Positions 26,447 to 35,117 of a stretch of DNA of 64,000 nt are shown one piece after another (the stretch's first letter is position 1; each line of letters opens with the position of its first letter). The notes under the pieces were generated by a model. It worked only from the letters and a program-made list of their open reading frames with translations. It had not been told where the DNA came from and made no database searches. The stretch is from an uncultured Saprospiraceae bacterium (GTDB taxonomy: Bacteria; Bacteroidota; Bacteroidia; Chitinophagales; Saprospiraceae): assembly GCA_938015435.1 (NCBI GenBank), contig CALLPN010000006.1:62001-126000 (forward strand), written 5' to 3'. Made by a program: the position numbers and the translations under genes.

Positions 26447-27424
26447 CACTTTATTCCTTAAAGATTGTACAAGCTTTTTCGCCTCATTTTAGATTCTCTG
26501 AAATGATGGCCACCCTCAATAATATTCGAGGTTATTCCCATAGTCATTTCATTTTTTAGATTTAGTGACATTTCAGAATACTATATCTGCTTCAAACTGT
26601 CGCATTTATTCAAGTAATCTGGCTAATTTCCATCGTTAGAAATATTAGTCTTAACTATGGTTAAGAGTGTGTTTTTAGCCCTGAAATTATTCAGATTTTC
26701 AATATATATAAAGTGACATATCCATAAAACATCCGACTGTCAGTAGAATAACCCCAATGCCCTTAGAGGGTCAAGTCCTAAATTTGGGGAGTATATTCAT
26801 TTCTAAAAAAACAACGGAGTCAACTAGCCATATAATATTGTAGAGTTGAAGCAGATTCTTGGGATGATTGGCCTTGTTGGATATTCCGTTAAGAAATTAA
26901 AAATTTAATTCGTTACAGATCTGTATAATATTGGATTGATTTGAATCAAGTAGAAAGGTTTTATTATAAAAGTCAACAATATTGCTGGACTCTAATGCAG
27001 ATTTGAGGAGTCAACTGTATGAGCTAAAGGACTATTAAACAATAGCTTGAGATAAAAAGAATGTTAAATTGAAACTGGATCAATGAAGTGAGTTTTGCCT
27101 CCGTAGAATTAGATTTATAATTTTAGGAATATGCAGCACTGCCTGGCAAGCGGTCACTACCGCAAGTTGCTTCTTTTTTGGGTTGGATATAAAGTTCAGA
27201 TTTTGTGAGTGAGCGAATAAATGAATTCGCTTTGAATGAAAAAGAAGACCCGCGGTCTAGAATGGCTTGCGCAGCAAACACATGGGCTAGGTAGCGATAT
27301 CATGCTTAAATATAGTTTGATTCTCCAACAATGGGATGTGATCCCCTTTAGACTCAAGGTTTTGACTCTTAACCTTATTCTATCTAAAATGCTTTTTATG
27401 GCACAATATATTCCAATGCTAGCG
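26447..27424. other. About 980 bp without a convincing gene
   Basis: Between tRNA-Leu and the end of lptD no reading frame with coding character is seen on either strand. It holds a terminator-like hairpin at 27146-27179. It also holds an 18-base block at 27239-27256 (AAAAAGAAGACCCGCGGT) that matches 16 of 18 bases of 25126-25143. It may contain decayed genes or an unannotated RNA ending at the hairpin. Confidence 0.5.
27146..27179 (+). terminator. Terminator-like hairpin with no gene in front
   Basis: GCGGT (27150-27154) and ACCGC (27159-27163) flank a four-base loop. An outer GCAA/TTGC pair adds to the stem across a short bulge, and TTCTTTTTT follows. On the plus strand the nearest upstream gene is tRNA-Leu, 700 bp away. 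Confidence 0.5.
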
Positions 27425-30175
27425 CTAGAAGAATTGATTAATGTTTTGCTGATTGTAGTCAGCCTTGAGGAAGCTCAATTGATTGGATTTTACGCCAATG
27501 AAGAATCCGTATACACCACGAGCTGGAACCCAACTAAAGTTCATCCTCCAACAATGTAAATCTCTACCGAAGTTAAAACTTGGATATACGAAGCTTTTGT
27601 TTTTGATATCATAAGCGATGTTACTAACGGTCATCTCCCAGTTCTTCGATAGTTGCATACGTCCTCTAAGCTGTATACTATGGACATTTACCATAAATGT
27701 ATCTACTTCGTCTATTCTACGTACACCAAGTTGATAGGTGTGATTGATGCTGAAGTTTTCTAATAAATCAAAGATACTACCAGCGTTAATTTTTTGATCA
27801 GTTTGATCTCCTTTCTTGGAGTTCTTCGAAGACTTTTTATTACTAGATTTTTCATCACTTGTAAATATCTCTTTTAGTTTTTTGAAAGTCATTCTAGTAT
27901 TGAATGTTGCACTAAAATTATCAAAGGCTAGCAGTCTACCTCGATTAGCCCAAACCGTCTCTTCTATACTCCGATTATCTTCTTTGAGATAAGGAGTGAA
28001 ATTCATAGAGAAATTGAAATTGGTAATATTCTTTAACAACGTCGTATTACCACTAACCCTTACATCACTCCACTTTAAGCTATCGCGAGCAAAATTGTAA
28101 TTTCCGTTTACGTTGATGTTATTAAATATCTTAAATTTCTTCGCCGTCGAATCCTTTTTAGAAAAGTATTTCGCTTCTATTTGATTGGTAAACCCATAAG
28201 TAAAACTCATTGCTTTTTCATTGAGTGGGGCAGAGAATATACCTCCTTGATATGGATTGTAATCAAGAGAATCAACTCTATCTTGATAGGGTTCAGTCGT
28301 TACTGTTCTTATATATTTTGACCGTGTATCGGGTGTGTAGCTCAGACCTACAGTGGGCTTAATAACATGCCGTATTCCTCTTAACCAACCTTTCTTAAAG
28401 GTCTTAGTGCCAAAAATTTGAGTGGATACATTGATATTGCTGCTGAATTTCCTAAAGGTCTCAAACCCACCCACAATATTCTCGTTAAACGTACCGAAAG
28501 TCGTATCTTGGCTAACGAAAACTTCTCCAGTTTCCGGGTTAGTATCTATTGATATTGTGTCATAAATACGGGTAGGATCGAAATCTTTTTCAAGAGTACG
28601 AAAGTACCACAGTTCTTCATAGCTGGCACTTGGCGTTACATTGAAATATTTAGCCACACGGAAACTCGCTCCTGTAGAAGCTTTATGAGAAAAACCATTT
28701 TGCATCTCATCAAATACAGCTTGCGTAAATAGCGTCGTATCAGTAGTCTGCACAAAGTTTTTAAATGCTCCACTGTACTTCACATTAATCTTCTCAAACC
28801 ATTTTTCATCGTTCGATCCTACGTTTTTCCTTTTGAATGGAAAGATAGTGTTCATGTTGAGGTTGATGTTTGGCAAAGTCATGGTTACCTGTCTTGTAGC
28901 ATTATCTTGACTGTGATTGAGTGTCATAGAGAATGAAAAAGGTGTACCTGGCATACTATGTCTAAATCCAAAATTTGACCTTAATTTGTTTTCAAATACA
29001 TTATCAAAATCATTGAATGTACGAGAGCTATATTGATTAGACTGTAGGTTGATCGACCCATCAATTGATCTGTACGGATGCGCTTTAGCATCTTGTCTAT
29101 GACTGAGTTGAATACTAAAGGCAGTTGCTAATTGAGGGCTGCCGTCAAGAAGAGATTCTCTCGTAATTCGACTATAGCCAAGTTCGACTCGTCCTGTATA
29201 AGCATATCGCTTTTTATAGCTGCTTTGGACACGTGCAGCAAAAGATCCATTGGTATAGATATCGCCTACTACTCGCATATCTATGTATTGGCTAATAGGA
29301 AAATAGTAACCTATATTTCTGAAGGTTAGTCCAAGATCTTTGTCATACGTAAACTCTGAAGGAAAGATCAATCCACTAGATCGGCCCTGGATCAAGGGGA
29401 AAAAGCCAAATGGCAAGACCAAAGGAGTAGGAATACCTGCGATTTCAAGATTGGATGGCCCAAGCACCGCTAGCTTATCTGGAACAACTTTAAGTTTACT
29501 ACAACGAATTCCAAAATGAGGATGCTCATGATTACAAGTAGTTATGATCGCATTCTGATTGAATATTTGATCATCTAACAATAATGTATCGCTTCCTTTA
29601 CTGACGAATTTGGTTTTGTTACCATGCAAGAAAAATTCTCCTTCCTTAGAGATGGCATCATAAACTACACCTTTTTGAGTTTTGAAATTATATTTTAGTT
29701 CTTTATAATTAAACTCTTGATCAGGATTGGTAAAAGTGGGGCGCTCCATATATAATCCTAGACTATCTACTGCCTTATAAGCATGTGCAATGTTAGTATT
29801 AAAATCAAACATCAAATAGGCACCCTCTATTTTCATATTCTGAAATTCGACAAAAGCATCACCGTACAAATGGACCTGATTATTTACAACGTCCATATAA
29901 TTACTATCAACAGAACCATATACTACTTGATCCGTCAGAGAATCTGAAGATATCTTTACGCCTGGGTCTACAGTCGGCACTTTGACCGAATTGCTGTCAA
30001 TAATACCTAATGTATCTGAGATGATTCCCATTGTATCCCCAATCATCGTTGGGATGGAGTCTCTCATTATGGCGCTGCTATCAATACCAAAAGATTGTAT
30101 TTTAGTAGGCTGCTGACCTATCAAAAATTGAGTTGATATTATAAATAATAATAATATGTAATGTCTTATATTCAA
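27425..30175 (-). CDS. lptD: LPS-assembly outer-membrane protein LptD
   Basis: A 916-aa outer-membrane protein with a signal peptide (IISTQFLIGQQ). The N-terminal OstA/LptA-like beta-jellyroll (about 75-190) contains VYGSVDSNYMDVVNNQVHLYGDAFVEFQNMKIEGAYLMFD. The LptD barrel region follows, with the Bacteroidota-typical NAIITTCNHEHPHFGIRCSKLKVVPDK and FFPLIQGRSSGLIFPSEF stretches. C-terminal strands end in NQQNINQFF. LptD with LptE inserts lipopolysaccharide into the outer leaflet. Cys residues in the CNHEHPHFGIRC segment may form a disulfide. It is divergent from the MCE gene, with a -7 element at 30206-30213. Confidence 0.9.
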   Translation of the reverse strand: MNIRHYILLLFIISTQFLIGQQPTKIQSFGIDSSAIMRDSIPTMIGDTMGIISDTLGIIDSNSVKVPTVDPGVKISSDSLTDQVVYGSVDSNYMDVVNNQVHLYGDAFVEFQNMKIEGAYLMFDFNTNIAHAYKAVDSLGLYMERPTFTNPDQEFNYKELKYNFKTQKGVVYDAISKEGEFFLHGNKTKFVSKGSDTLLLDDQIFNQNAIITTCNHEHPHFGIRCSKLKVVPDKLAVLGPSNLEIAGIPTPLVLPFGFFPLIQGRSSGLIFPSEFTYDKDLGLTFRNIGYYFPISQYIDMRVVGDIYTNGSFAARVQSSYKKRYAYTGRVELGYSRITRESLLDGSPQLATAFSIQLSHRQDAKAHPYRSIDGSINLQSNQYSSRTFNDFDNVFENKLRSNFGFRHSMPGTPFSFSMTLNHSQDNATRQVTMTLPNINLNMNTIFPFKRKNVGSNDEKWFEKINVKYSGAFKNFVQTTDTTLFTQAVFDEMQNGFSHKASTGASFRVAKYFNVTPSASYEELWYFRTLEKDFDPTRIYDTISIDTNPETGEVFVSQDTTFGTFNENIVGGFETFRKFSSNINVSTQIFGTKTFKKGWLRGIRHVIKPTVGLSYTPDTRSKYIRTVTTEPYQDRVDSLDYNPYQGGIFSAPLNEKAMSFTYGFTNQIEAKYFSKKDSTAKKFKIFNNINVNGNYNFARDSLKWSDVRVSGNTTLLKNITNFNFSMNFTPYLKEDNRSIEETVWANRGRLLAFDNFSATFNTRMTFKKLKEIFTSDEKSSNKKSSKNSKKGDQTDQKINAGSIFDLLENFSINHTYQLGVRRIDEVDTFMVNVHSIQLRGRMQLSKNWEMTVSNIAYDIKNKSFVYPSFNFGRDLHCWRMNFSWVPARGVYGFFIGVKSNQLSFLKADYNQQNINQFF

Positions 30176-30205
30176 TATTTTGGGGTATCCGTTTTATTGA
30201 TGTTG

Positions 30206-30213
30206 CAAAAGTA
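30206..30213 (-). promoter_or_regulatory. Probable -7 element for lptD
   Basis: The minus strand reads TACTTTTG, matching TAnnTTTG, 31 bp upstream of the lptD start codon. A clear TTG at -33 is not visible. Confidence 0.5.
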
Positions 30214-30471
30214 TCGATAAAATGGTCCATAGACTAGTTTATCGTAGTAATAACACTAACGATACTTAGAGCAGTTATGAGAACTCAGTGCTGCAGATAT
30301 GCTGTTAAATAAGTATTAAAGAAAAAACGAATAGGATGCTTTTTACAACTTACAGAAGGTTCAGCGGTTATAATTAAGCGTTTTTACAATCTGAGAGCTA
30401 GGATATTTCGGAAATAGGCGCAGTTAAGAAATCCTTAAGCACGATAAGGATAGCTAAGTACTCAATAATGC

Positions 30472-30479
30472 TAACTTTG
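30472..30479 (+). promoter_or_regulatory. Probable -7 element for the MCE gene
   Basis: TAACTTTG matches TAnnTTTG and lies 25 bp upstream of the ATG at 30505, implying a short leader. A -33 TTG at normal distance is not evident. Confidence 0.5.
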
Positions 30480-30504
30480 CACTGAAATATTAAGAAATAT
30501 AAAT

Positions 30505-31566
30505 ATGTCAAGAGAAGCCGTCATAGGATTATTATCTATAGTAACACTAGTAGGTATGATATGGGGATATAAATTTGTAAAAGGAGAAGTGCTGCTATCG
30601 CAATCGTATTCATTTACAACAGTATTTAATGATGTCTCGCAGTTGGCGGTGTCTTCACCCGTCTTAGTAAATGGATTGAAGGTCGGAGCAGTAACTAAAA
30701 TCGAGGTTAATCCAGAGAATACTAAAGAGATGTTCGTTAGATATAACGTGAATGGTGAGTTTAATTTACCAAAATCAACTAAAGCTTATATGATTAGCGC
30801 TGGAATAGTCGGCGGTAAATCATTATCTCTAGAATATGCAAATGTTTGTAATGGAGCTGATTGCGCAGAAGATGGCCAGATGTTAACAGGCGAAACAAGA
30901 GGTCTAATAGGATCTATGCTAGCTGGTGAAGACATAGGGGAATATATCACTCAGATCACAGACGGAGTTTCAAAATCGCTCAATAGTGTAGGTGAAGGAG
31001 ATCCAAACAGCCCTCTTAATAAGACAATCAATAACTTGCAAGTAACAATGGAGAATATGGCTAAGCTTACTGCCTCTATGGATGAAATGGTAAGAAAATC
31101 TTCTACTAATCTACGTAAGACAATGGCTAATATGGAGTCAGTAACAGCTAATCTTGCTCAAAATAATGTTCAGATCAACAGTATATTATCTAACTTGAAT
31201 ACGGTATCTGCCGATCTCAAGAATGCTAATCTAGGAGGGACAGTTACAAAAATGGGTACGGCAGTAGATGGTGCTAATTCAGTAATGAACAGTCTAAACA
31301 CGACAGCAAAAAGTGCAGAAGTATCTGTGAAACAACTCAATGAAGTAATAGCCAAGATGAATACTGGTGACGGTACATTATCTAAACTGTTGAATGATAA
31401 AGCGCTTTACAACAACCTCGAATTGACAAGCCAGAACCTATCGCTTTTATTACAAGATTTAAGATTGAATCCTAGCAGATACGTAAAAGTATCCGTCTTC
31501 GGTGGGAAGAATAAAGATAAGTATGTGAAGCCTGTAGACGATCCAGCTTTTAATGAAAACAAGTAA
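30505..31566 (+). CDS. MlaD/MCE family lipid-transport protein
   Basis: A 353-aa protein with an N-terminal membrane anchor (about 5-25, AVIGLLSIVTLVGMIWGYKFV). A single MCE domain follows (about 37-115: YSFTTVFNDVSQLAVSSPVLVNGLKVGAVTKIEV ... AGIVGGKSLSLEY). The long C-terminal region is helical, with heptad-like segments (about 160-320, rich in Asn, Ser, Thr and Met). MCE proteins form hexameric periplasmic rings that carry phospholipids between membranes, with partners MlaE and MlaF, which are not in this window. It is divergent from lptD, so two envelope-lipid genes share a control region. Confidence 0.88.
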   Translation: MSREAVIGLLSIVTLVGMIWGYKFVKGEVLLSQSYSFTTVFNDVSQLAVSSPVLVNGLKVGAVTKIEVNPENTKEMFVRYNVNGEFNLPKSTKAYMISAGIVGGKSLSLEYANVCNGADCAEDGQMLTGETRGLIGSMLAGEDIGEYITQITDGVSKSLNSVGEGDPNSPLNKTINNLQVTMENMAKLTASMDEMVRKSSTNLRKTMANMESVTANLAQNNVQINSILSNLNTVSADLKNANLGGTVTKMGTAVDGANSVMNSLNTTAKSAEVSVKQLNEVIAKMNTGDGTLSKLLNDKALYNNLELTSQNLSLLLQDLRLNPSRYVKVSVFGGKNKDKYVKPVDDPAFNENK

Positions 31567-31622
31567 ATAAAATTAAGTATTTGAGGTTCTTAAGAAGATT
31601 AATGTACTTACATATGAATAAT

Positions 31623-31664
31623 AAAAAATGGATATTCCACGTAAGTGAAATATCCATTTTTTTT
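31623..31664. terminator. Bidirectional terminator between the MCE gene and arsS
   Basis: AAAAAATGGATATT (31623-31636) pairs with AATATCCATTTTTT (31649-31662), and CAC/GTG continues inside after one mismatch. A-rich and T-rich flanks make it functional in both directions between the converging genes. Confidence 0.85.
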
Positions 31665-31705
31665 ATTAATGATCTTATTGTAATCTTTAATTATTTTGGA
31701 ATTTA

Positions 31706-32761
31706 TCAAGCTACCTCACCGCCACAGCTACTTCCTGCTCCAGCAGTACATCCATAGCAATGTTGGTTAGTTACGATCTTACGACCCATTAAAGCTTCCA
31801 TATCAAAGTTGTCGATATGTTGGCTATTAGCAGCTACTTTGAGATCTAGCATCTGATTGAAATCACAATCATATATATAGCCATCCCAGCTGATAGATAA
31901 TGTATTGCGACACATTAATCCACTCACAGTTACAGGGTTAAATGCCTCCACAAGTTCAGTCATGTATTGCTCATAGTTGCCTGATTCTATTAGGTAGTCT
32001 AAAAATCTAGCTACTGGTAGATTAGTGATCGCAAATAGGCTATTGAATTGAATACCAAATTTTCGATCTAGTTGACGTTTAAATTCTCCTTCTAGTGTCG
32101 CTTGATCTCCAGGAAGATAAGCACCTGATGGATTATAAACTAGATCTAGTAGAAGCCCAGAGCCTTCGATACCATAACCAACAGCATTAAGATCTTTAAG
32201 CGCTTGGATACTATCTTCAAATACTCCATCTCCGCGTTGACTATCCGTACGCGTTTTGCTAAAGTAGGGTAGCGATGATACGATGTGTACCTTATTCGCA
32301 GCTAAGAATTGAGGTAAGTCATTATACTTTTTATTGGCTCGGATGATTGTTAGATTACATCTGTCGATTACCTGGGTACCTATCTTAGTACATTCCTCTA
32401 CAAACCATCTAAAGTGAGCATTCATCTCTGGTGCTCCACCGGTAATATCTACGGTAGGTATTTTGTAAGTACGGATGATTTCAAGACACTTTTCTAAAGT
32501 AGCCTTATCCATGTTTTCTTCTTTCTTATCTGGTCCTGCATCCACGTGACAGTGTGCACAGGTCTGATTACAAAGTTTACCGATATTAATTTGAAAGATC
32601 TCAACGGGACTTGGTGTGATAGTTTCTCCGATCATTTCCCCAAACGAGGTAAACTTACTATCCGTTAGTTCTTTTCCATTGAGTACCTGTAGCTGAAAAA
32701 AAGTATCAGCCATTGGATTGTTCGTCTTGTTTAGAGACTTCGTTTTTTGCTTTACGCCCAT
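31706..32761 (-). CDS. arsS: Arsenosugar biosynthesis radical SAM protein ArsS
   Basis: A 351-aa radical SAM enzyme. With the start at MGVKQKTKSLN (32761) the cluster motif CNQTCAHC lies at C64-C68-C71 and coordinates the [4Fe-4S] that cleaves S-adenosylmethionine. Later motifs are VDITGGAPEMN, SSLPYF, the GLMCRNTLSISWDGYIYDCDFNQML block and the terminal HCYGCTAGAGSSCGG, all diagnostic of the ArsS/DUF3641 family. ArsS is implicated in adding a deoxyadenosyl group to methylated arsenic on the way to arsenosugars. In some species the family uses selenocysteine; here the residues are ordinary Cys. An in-frame ATG 19 codons upstream is less likely. The peroxidase-like partner gene lies upstream on the same strand. 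Confidence 0.9.
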   Translation of the reverse strand: MGVKQKTKSLNKTNNPMADTFFQLQVLNGKELTDSKFTSFGEMIGETITPSPVEIFQINIGKLCNQTCAHCHVDAGPDKKEENMDKATLEKCLEIIRTYKIPTVDITGGAPEMNAHFRWFVEECTKIGTQVIDRCNLTIIRANKKYNDLPQFLAANKVHIVSSLPYFSKTRTDSQRGDGVFEDSIQALKDLNAVGYGIEGSGLLLDLVYNPSGAYLPGDQATLEGEFKRQLDRKFGIQFNSLFAITNLPVARFLDYLIESGNYEQYMTELVEAFNPVTVSGLMCRNTLSISWDGYIYDCDFNQMLDLKVAANSQHIDNFDMEALMGRKIVTNQHCYGCTAGAGSSCGGEVA

Positions 32762-32823
32762 TATATTATATATTAAACACGCTTTTTGTGCTTTGTTTTT
32801 TTTATTGTTTATGATCAAGATTA

Positions 32824-32862
32824 TTACTGACTAGAGCAATTATTCGCGATCAAAAATAATTT
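32824..32862. repeat. Direct repeat copy 1 (39 bp)
   Basis: The block beginning TTACTGACTAGAGCAATTAT occurs here and again 91 bp downstream at 32915-32953. There are three mismatches (GC for AT in the middle, and T for C). It lies just upstream of arsS. Confidence 0.8.
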
Positions 32863-32914
32863 CAATTTTCTTTCAGATGGTAATATATTCTTATTGTTTT
32901 CTGATCTATATTAT

Positions 32915-32953
32915 TTACTGACTAGAGCAATTATTCATGATCAAAAACAATTT
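32915..32953. repeat. Direct repeat copy 2 (39 bp)
   Basis: Second copy of the 39-bp block, ending directly at the stop codon of the peroxidase-like gene. The two copies bracket a 52-bp AT-rich spacer. Confidence 0.8.
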
Positions 32954-33286
32954 TTACATTAATTTCTCTTTCACTTGGTTCATCATCATTACACTATTAA
33001 CAAGAGTAGCTCCACTTTTTATGGCTGCAGCTACATGCACAGCTTCCATCATTTGCTCTTCATCAGCTCCATTACTCAAACAGGCATTAGTATATGAGTC
33101 CATGCAATAAGGACAAGATTCCGAATGTGCTACAGCTAATGCGATAAGGCATTTCTCTCTCTTGGTCAATGCACCTTCTTCGAATACTGATGAATAGTAG
33201 TCAAAAAATTTCTTGCCCATCACTTCTTGGAAGTCAGTTATATCTTTAAATTTCTTTAGATCTTCTGGCTGAAAATATGCTTTACT
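32954..33286 (-). CDS. Arsenosugar-associated peroxidase-like protein (AhpD/CMD fold)
   Basis: A 110-aa carboxymuconolactone decarboxylase-like protein. The start at MSKAYFQPEDLKKF (33286) fits the family; the in-frame ATG 13 codons upstream adds an atypical tail. The AhpD-type redox motif CPYC is at C59-C62 within EKCLIALAVAHSESCPYCMDSYT. The ending MMEAVHVAAAIKSGATLVNSVMMMNQV matches the group named arsenosugar biosynthesis-associated peroxidase-like proteins. It likely works as a thiol-dependent redox partner. It sits directly upstream of arsS on the same strand, the usual pairing; no arsM methyltransferase gene is seen here. Confidence 0.88.
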   Translation of the reverse strand, partial: SKAYFQPEDLKKFKDITDFQEVMGKKFFDYYSSVFEEGALTKREKCLIALAVAHSESCPYCMDSYTNACLSNGADEEQMMEAVHVAAAIKSGATLVNSVMMMNQVKEKLM

Positions 33287-33406
33287 CATAATGAGATTGA
33301 TTCTTGTGTTAATAATAGCTGGCAAGATAGTATTTAACTCATATTGCCTTGTTATGGTTGTATGTATATTACCGCTATATGCGGTAATGATCCTCTAGAA
33401 GACAAT

Positions 33407-33934
33407 CTACCAGTTCTCACGCTCTATTAAACGAGTAATATGAGCAAGGTGATGCGCAGAATGCCAATGATACAACTTACATACGGTTGCAAGATCTATA
33501 TTGGATTTATCTGATGGGTGTTGGTACTTTCGTGTCCATTGATTATCAGTCATTGACTCCATGAGCGCTGCCCACTTAATATGTAATGCTTTGATTAAAT
33601 CTAATGAAGCACCTATTAATTCCAAATTGCTATCTGGCAGCTTTGCCCATTCAGCTTCTTCGTAGGGTTTGATAGTCGGGCTGATCTCCGTAAGCGCTAA
33701 TTTGAATCTGATGTATGCATTCATATGGCTATCTGCGATATGGTGGACTAGTTGAGTCACAGTCCATCCACCTAGACGATACGGAGTTTGCATCTGATCT
33801 TGGTCTAGATTGGAGATTGCTTTTGAAATCAAAGCAGGATATTGGGCTATATATTTGATGTTCTCACTCTTATTAAGATTCCATCTTTGGTCTAATGCGT
33901 CAAATCTTCCTATAGGATATTTCAAGTTTTCCAT
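33407..33934 (-). CDS. DinB/YfiT family putative metal-dependent hydrolase or bacillithiol transferase
   Basis: A 175-aa DinB-like four-helix protein starting at MENLKYPIGRFDALD (33934); an upstream in-frame ATG at 33976 is less likely. The YfiT hallmarks are YRLGGWTVTQLVHHIADSHMNAYIRFKLALTE and LYHWHSAHHLAHITRL, which supply the metal-binding histidines. Family members in Bacillus and relatives transfer bacillithiol or act as metal-dependent hydrolases. Many Bacteroidota make bacillithiol, so a thiol S-transferase role is plausible but not shown. It precedes the arsenosugar pair on the same strand by about 120 bp and may be part of the same stress locus. Confidence 0.85.
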   Translation of the reverse strand: MENLKYPIGRFDALDQRWNLNKSENIKYIAQYPALISKAISNLDQDQMQTPYRLGGWTVTQLVHHIADSHMNAYIRFKLALTEISPTIKPYEEAEWAKLPDSNLELIGASLDLIKALHIKWAALMESMTDNQWTRKYQHPSDKSNIDLATVCKLYHWHSAHHLAHITRLIERENW

Positions 33935-34007
33935 AATAGATATGTTGTGTATCTTGTTAATATATTGACTAACCAATCAACAGTATTTTAGCATCTATAA
34001 TTAGTAT

Positions 34008-35108
34008 ATGCCTCAACTCTTAACTTCAAAGCATAAATATAAATATATCTGGATAGCCTTAGGTGTGCTGGCCTTGGTAGTCAACCGGATATTTGCTAAT
34101 ACCCCAGATTGGGTGGATCGCTATTACTTTAGAGGATTATTTCAAGTGTTTAGATGGGTATATGACCATACTTTAGGATATCTACCTATCCCAGTTGTCT
34201 ATATTACGTTGATCATATTTGTGATATACACCGCCAGGATTTTCACTAAGATGATACAAGAATGCAAGACTGGAAAGTGGTTAACTGGGCTAGTAGAGGG
34301 TTTGTTGAGTTTATTGGCTTTCTTAGGAGGTGCCTTGTTTTTCTTCTACGTCCTATGGGGATTCAATTATAGCAGACCTGATATCTACGCGGACCTAAGC
34401 ATGCAAGAGCAGACTATCGATAGCAGCTATCTGATATCTGAAATTGATCGTGTGACTCAAGAACTAATCCTTACTAGAGCAATGGTATCTAAGGACAGTC
34501 TTACTGCGATCAGCGAAGAAGATATTCCTGATGAACTGGAATCGCTGATTAGAAAAGATTTAGAAGGTTTACTGCAAAGCTGGGATATACCGACCAATGG
34601 AAGAGTCCGCGTTCGTAAGTTGCGACCGAAGGGAATATTACTTCGGTTTTCGACGGCAGGTGTATACGTGCCTTATGCATTGGAAGGGCATATCGATGGA
34701 GGTTTACATCCTATTCAGTGGCCATTTACTATGGCACATGAGATGACCCATGGCTACGGATATGGTGATGAAGGGACGTGTAATTTCATTGGATATTTGG
34801 CTTGTTTGCGATCAGACAACGATGTGATTCGCTATAGTGCAATCAGAGCGTATTGGAGATATTTAATGTCGGATTTAAGAATGCTCGATAAAGATTTGTA
34901 CCGGCAATATTTGCGAAGTTTACCGCGTGGAATAAAGATTGATATCAATGAAATCATAGAATACATGGATCGTTATCCAGACATCATGCCAGCGGTAAGA
35001 GATAAAGTCTATGATACCTACCTTAAGTCTCATGGCGTCAAAGCTGGTTTAGCAAACTATAGTCATATGATTAAGTATATGAAAGCTTATAGGGAAAGGG
35101 GGGAGTGA
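34008..35108 (+). CDS. DUF3810 family membrane protein with HExxH motif
   Basis: A 366-aa protein with about three N-terminal hydrophobic segments (about 13-30, 60-80, 98-118). A large domain then carries HEMTHGYG with H244, E245 and H248. This is followed by DEGTCNFIGYLACLRS, where a downstream acidic residue could be the third zinc ligand. The arrangement matches DUF3810, a Bacteroidota family with a gluzincin-like HExxH...E pattern. A membrane-bound metallopeptidase is likely but unproved. It is divergent from the DinB gene (73 bp) and converges with mqnB, ending 9 bp from that gene. Confidence 0.82.
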   Translation: MPQLLTSKHKYKYIWIALGVLALVVNRIFANTPDWVDRYYFRGLFQVFRWVYDHTLGYLPIPVVYITLIIFVIYTARIFTKMIQECKTGKWLTGLVEGLLSLLAFLGGALFFFYVLWGFNYSRPDIYADLSMQEQTIDSSYLISEIDRVTQELILTRAMVSKDSLTAISEEDIPDELESLIRKDLEGLLQSWDIPTNGRVRVRKLRPKGILLRFSTAGVYVPYALEGHIDGGLHPIQWPFTMAHEMTHGYGYGDEGTCNFIGYLACLRSDNDVIRYSAIRAYWRYLMSDLRMLDKDLYRQYLRSLPRGIKIDINEIIEYMDRYPDIMPAVRDKVYDTYLKSHGVKAGLANYSHMIKYMKAYRERGE

Positions 35109-35117
35109 GGAATTGGT

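Noticed and set aside
26317..26559. An 80-codon frame over the tRNA-Leu gene
   Set aside because: It is read through the tRNA sequence and has no protein features.
27236..27559. A 107-codon plus-strand frame overlapping the 3' end of lptD
   Set aside because: No recognisable domain; its second half is antisense to conserved lptD sequence and the first half lies in the gene-free tract. At most a decayed fragment.
32824..32953. The 39-bp repeat as attachment sites of a mobile element
   Set aside because: Only 52 bp lie between the copies and there is no integrase or transposase nearby; a local duplication is simpler.
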